From the NCBI GenBank assembly GCA_964489645.1, contig CAZAZT010000089.1, positions 1-16,828 on the forward strand: a stretch of DNA of 16,828 nt. The letters run 5' to 3'. The stretch comes from JBEEPE01 sp964489645 (GTDB taxonomy: Bacteria; Verrucomicrobiota; Verrucomicrobiia; Chthoniobacterales; Chthoniobacteraceae). The position numbers were made by a program, and so were the translations under genes. Below the pieces are notes generated by a model that saw only the letters and a program-made list of their open reading frames with translations, ran no database searches and was not told the DNA's origin. Positions within the stretch are counted from its first letter, which is position 1, and each line of letters starts with the position of its first letter. Positions 14,565 to 16,828 of the stretch are shown here, one piece after another.

Positions 14565-16208
14565 GTGGGTGACATTCGATGGAAGAGGGGGCGGGGGCTT
14601 TTGCTGTTTTTATGGTGGGTGTGTGGATGGGTTTGCGGGGCGGAGTATCAGTGGTCGATGGAGGTGCCGAAGGTGGTGAGTCCGGAGACGGAGGGTCTTT
14701 CGCGCGCCTATTTGTGGGTGCCGCCGCGTTGTGAGCGGTTGTCGGGTGTTGTGGTTGCGCAGCACAACTTGCTGGAGATCGCCTTGTTCGATGACGTGCG
14801 TTTTCGAGGGATGTTGGAGCGCTTGGGGTTTGCGTTGTTATGGGTCACACCGCCGGTTGCTGTGTCTTTCGAGGGTGGGGAAGAGGACATTGCCGGGGTT
14901 GAAGCTGTGCTTCAGGGTCTTGCTGATCGGTCTGGTTATGCGGAGTTGGCGAAGGTGCCGGTGGTGGCGTTGGGACATTCGGCGCAGGCAGATTTTCCTT
15001 ATCGCTACGCGGTGCATCGCCCGGATCGATGCCTCGCGGGGATCTCGTTGAAAGGCTCGTGGCCGGATCGAGGAAGTGAGCCTCGTCAGTATTGGTACGA
15101 GGGGTATGGAAGGTCTGAGGTGCCGGTCTTGTTCGTGAGCGGGGAGTATGAATGGGCGGACGAGCGTTCGGGGCGTGCCTTGGGTTTTCGCAAAGAGTTT
15201 CCCGAGGCTCCGCTTTCGATGTTGGCGGATGTTGGGAGCGGGCATTTCGATCTTCACGATCGGTTAGTGGATCGGTTGGGAGCGTATCTCGGAGCGGCTT
15301 TGCGTTATCGCGGCGGTAAAACGCTACGGCCGATCGATGCCACGCGGAGTGGTTGGTTGGTGGATCGATGGCGATTGGACAAGGCGCCGCGATTTGCTGC
15401 TGCGTCGGTGACGGATTTCTCTGGGGATCGTGGGCAGACCTTTTGGTGTTTTGATGAGGCGGAGGCTCGGGCGACGTTGGATCATCAATCGCGATATCAG
15501 TGGAAGTCCCCGCAGTTGGTTGGATATCGGCAGGCGGGCGTTTTGGTGCCGCAGGTACGGGGGACGCACCAACAGGTCACGCTGACTTGGTTGCCGGAAC
15601 GCGGCCTTGATGGGTCGATTTTCCGTTTGGAGGGTGCGTTCTTGCAGGAGGTTCCTGCGGGACGTCCTGAGCGGTGGACTCGCATGCGGGAGGGCGATGC
15701 GATCGGGCATGCCTCTGCGGGTGAGGGGATCCGGATCAGGCCGTTGTGTGGGCCTGTCGAATCCTTGGGTGCGGGAATGTTCGCGATCCGCTTTGACCGC
15801 GTTGGCTGGGAGAACAAGAAGCGTTCGGGAGAGGTGTGGTTCCAAGCTGAGCACGAGGGGGATGTTCGGTTCAAACGGGCCGTCCAGCAGGCGGTGATGC
15901 GCGTGCCGGTCCGAAACACGGAGGGAGCGCCTCAGTCGATCACCTTTCCTGCGGTGGGGGATATTTCTGTATCGAACGGGGCAGAGATCCGGTTGATGGG
16001 CGAATCGGATTCAGGCGAGCGGGTGAGTTATTTGGTGAGGCACGGTCCGGTTCGCGTGGTGGGGGATCGGTTGGAGATTGTACCCATCCCGGTTCGCGCG
16101 CGTTTTCCGTTGGAGATCTCTGTGGTTGCGTACCAGTGGGGGCGCTCCATCGAACCTCGGTTGCGGTCGGCCGAACCGGTGGAACGGACCTTCCGACTGC
16201 TACCCTAA
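14565..16208 (+). CDS. Secreted alpha/beta hydrolase, esterase-like, with C-terminal extension
   Basis: 547 residues from GTG 14565, chosen because it gives a compact signal sequence (basic MGDIRWKRGRG, then LLLFLWWVCGWVCGA) directly after the previous stop; ATG 14532 in frame would overlap that gene by 32 bases. Residues 45-250 are an alpha/beta hydrolase: nucleophile elbow ALGHSAQ with Ser139, likely acid in VSGEYEWAD, and His227 in GSGHFDLHD. The elbow lacks the second glycine of GxSxG. Residues 260-547 are a strand-rich extension with no recognised family, possibly for substrate or surface binding. Last gene of the 12181-16208 group, followed by a strong hairpin. Deacylation of esterified polysaccharide is a reasonable guess from the neighbours; the substrate is unknown. 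Confidence 0.75.
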   Translation: MGDIRWKRGRGLLLFLWWVCGWVCGAEYQWSMEVPKVVSPETEGLSRAYLWVPPRCERLSGVVVAQHNLLEIALFDDVRFRGMLERLGFALLWVTPPVAVSFEGGEEDIAGVEAVLQGLADRSGYAELAKVPVVALGHSAQADFPYRYAVHRPDRCLAGISLKGSWPDRGSEPRQYWYEGYGRSEVPVLFVSGEYEWADERSGRALGFRKEFPEAPLSMLADVGSGHFDLHDRLVDRLGAYLGAALRYRGGKTLRPIDATRSGWLVDRWRLDKAPRFAAASVTDFSGDRGQTFWCFDEAEARATLDHQSRYQWKSPQLVGYRQAGVLVPQVRGTHQQVTLTWLPERGLDGSIFRLEGAFLQEVPAGRPERWTRMREGDAIGHASAGEGIRIRPLCGPVESLGAGMFAIRFDRVGWENKKRSGEVWFQAEHEGDVRFKRAVQQAVMRVPVRNTEGAPQSITFPAVGDISVSNGAEIRLMGESDSGERVSYLVRHGPVRVVGDRLEIVPIPVRARFPLEISVVAYQWGRSIEPRLRSAEPVERTFRLLP

Positions 16209-16228
16209 GGGACGGCTTACTTCGATCT

Positions 16229-16269
16229 GGGGAAGGCCCCGATCCCACCCGGGCGTCGGAGCCTTCCCC
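16229..16269 (+). terminator. Strong hairpin, probable transcription terminator
   Basis: GGGGAAGGC (16229-16237) pairs perfectly with GCCTTCCCC (16261-16269), and CCGA (16239-16242) pairs with TCGG (16256-16259) inside, leaving one C-A mismatch: 13 pairs and a 13-base loop. It starts 20 bases after the hydrolase stop. Only a weak T-rich stretch (TGTTGT) follows, so termination may be partial or Rho-assisted. Confidence 0.6.
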
Positions 16270-16421
16270 TGTTGTATGGACCACTGACACACACAACTTC
16301 CGTCTTTGTGGAGGGATGTTGCGATGGTCAGGATATCGGAAGGCATCGGACATCCGTGGGGGTATGGTGTGGAAAAGTGTGTGATTTGTTTGGGGCACGA
16401 ACCCTGCGCTCTGGGGAAGGC

Positions 16422-16828
16422 ATGCATGTATTTGAACGCTTTTCTGTCGTGGGAGTTGTGATGTCAGTGGTCATAGGGGGGATGTGCGTGGGGGGGGCTG
16501 GGAGGGCGGAGGAAGTTCAACCGCCTGAGGGGTTTCGGAGTCTGTTTGATGGGAAGACGTTGAAGGGATGGTACGGCTTGAATCCGCATGCTTCGGTGAA
16601 GTTGGAGGGCGAAGCGAAGGAAGCGAACCATCGGAAGCAGCGAGAAGAGTTCGCATCGCATTGGAAGGTTGAGGGAGGAGAGTTGGTGAACGGGGGGACG
16701 GGTCCGTATGCGACGACGGAGGAGGAGTTTGGAGACATCGAACTCTTGGTCGAGTATCGGACCGTGCCGGGCGCTGATAGCGGGATCTATTTGAGGGGGA
16801 CGCCGCAGGTACAGATCTGGGATTGGAA
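16422..16828 (+). CDS. Secreted DUF1080 (3-keto-disaccharide hydrolase-type) protein, cut by the window end
   Basis: About 135 residues are visible and the frame is open to the last base. The N terminus MHVFERFSVVGVVMSVVIGG, ending near GAGRAEE, is a good signal peptide. Mature sequence PPEGFRSLFDGKTLKGW is the hallmark opening of DUF1080, followed by WKVEGGELV, FGDIELLVEYRTVPGADSGIYLRG and QVQIWDW, all typical. Family members fold like concanavalin and act as 3-keto-glucoside hydrolases or lyases, often with Gfo/Idh enzymes that make the 3-keto sugar. Start ATG 16422 has GGGGAAGG immediately before it, closer than ideal; ATG 16461, with GGGAG 5 bases before it, is an alternative but gives a poorer signal peptide. 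A G8 run (16490-16497) lies in the signal-peptide codons. Confidence 0.88.
   Translation, partial: MHVFERFSVVGVVMSVVIGGMCVGGAGRAEEVQPPEGFRSLFDGKTLKGWYGLNPHASVKLEGEAKEANHRKQREEFASHWKVEGGELVNGGTGPYATTEEEFGDIELLVEYRTVPGADSGIYLRGTPQVQIWDW

Overview
The window looks like chromosomal DNA from a free-living heterotrophic bacterium of the Planctomycetota/Verrucomicrobiota group, most likely Verrucomicrobiota. This is inferred from GC-rich sequence, weak or absent Shine-Dalgarno sites on many genes, and a run of exported sugar-handling families (DUF1080, PQQ-like propeller, SMP-30 lactonase, family-32-like propeller, Tat-exported Gfo/Idh) that are typical of that group. No rRNA, tRNA, CRISPR array, transposase or phage gene was seen. 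G exceeds C on the + strand under genes of both orientations, so the whole window probably lies on the leading strand of one replichore.

Left half (42-7880), all on the minus strand. Reading in the direction of transcription: an ArsR-family regulator; a Tat-exported Gfo/Idh/MocA oxidoreductase; a TatD-family metal-dependent hydrolase; a two-domain protein joining tRNA-guanine transglycosylase (Tgt) to an MnmC-N/MnmD-like methyltransferase; a degenerate glycogen-synthase-like (GT5, GT-B fold) protein; an AsmA-like membrane-anchored protein; and the RNA pyrophosphohydrolase RppH. Gaps between them are 2-85 bases, so much of the run could be co-transcribed. RppH, TatD-like and Tgt-MnmD all act on nucleic acid.

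Centre (7545-10209). The ArsR regulator diverges from a two-gene sulfur module: a rhodanese with a two-helix DUF2892 membrane domain (YgaP-like), overlapping by 4 bases a CoA-disulfide reductase that carries its own C-terminal rhodanese. A small inverted repeat sits on the divergent promoter region. The layout suggests a persulfide- or polysulfide-responsive repressor controlling sulfane-sulfur transfer and reduction.

Right half (10275-16828), all on the plus strand. A secreted PQQ-like propeller protein; a 371-base stretch without a convincing ORF whose base skew differs from everything around it; a 57-residue single-helix membrane microprotein; then a tight cluster of secreted SMP-30/gluconolactonase-like, glycosidase-propeller-like and alpha/beta hydrolase proteins, closed by a strong hairpin. 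The start of a secreted DUF1080 (3-keto-disaccharide hydrolase type) protein runs off the window. Together these suggest extracytoplasmic processing of oxidised or esterified saccharides.

The most unusual item is the Tgt-MnmD fusion: two enzymes that modify position 34 of tRNA anticodons in one polypeptide. Its Tgt half has lost two arginines that flank the catalytic region in the Zymomonas enzyme.
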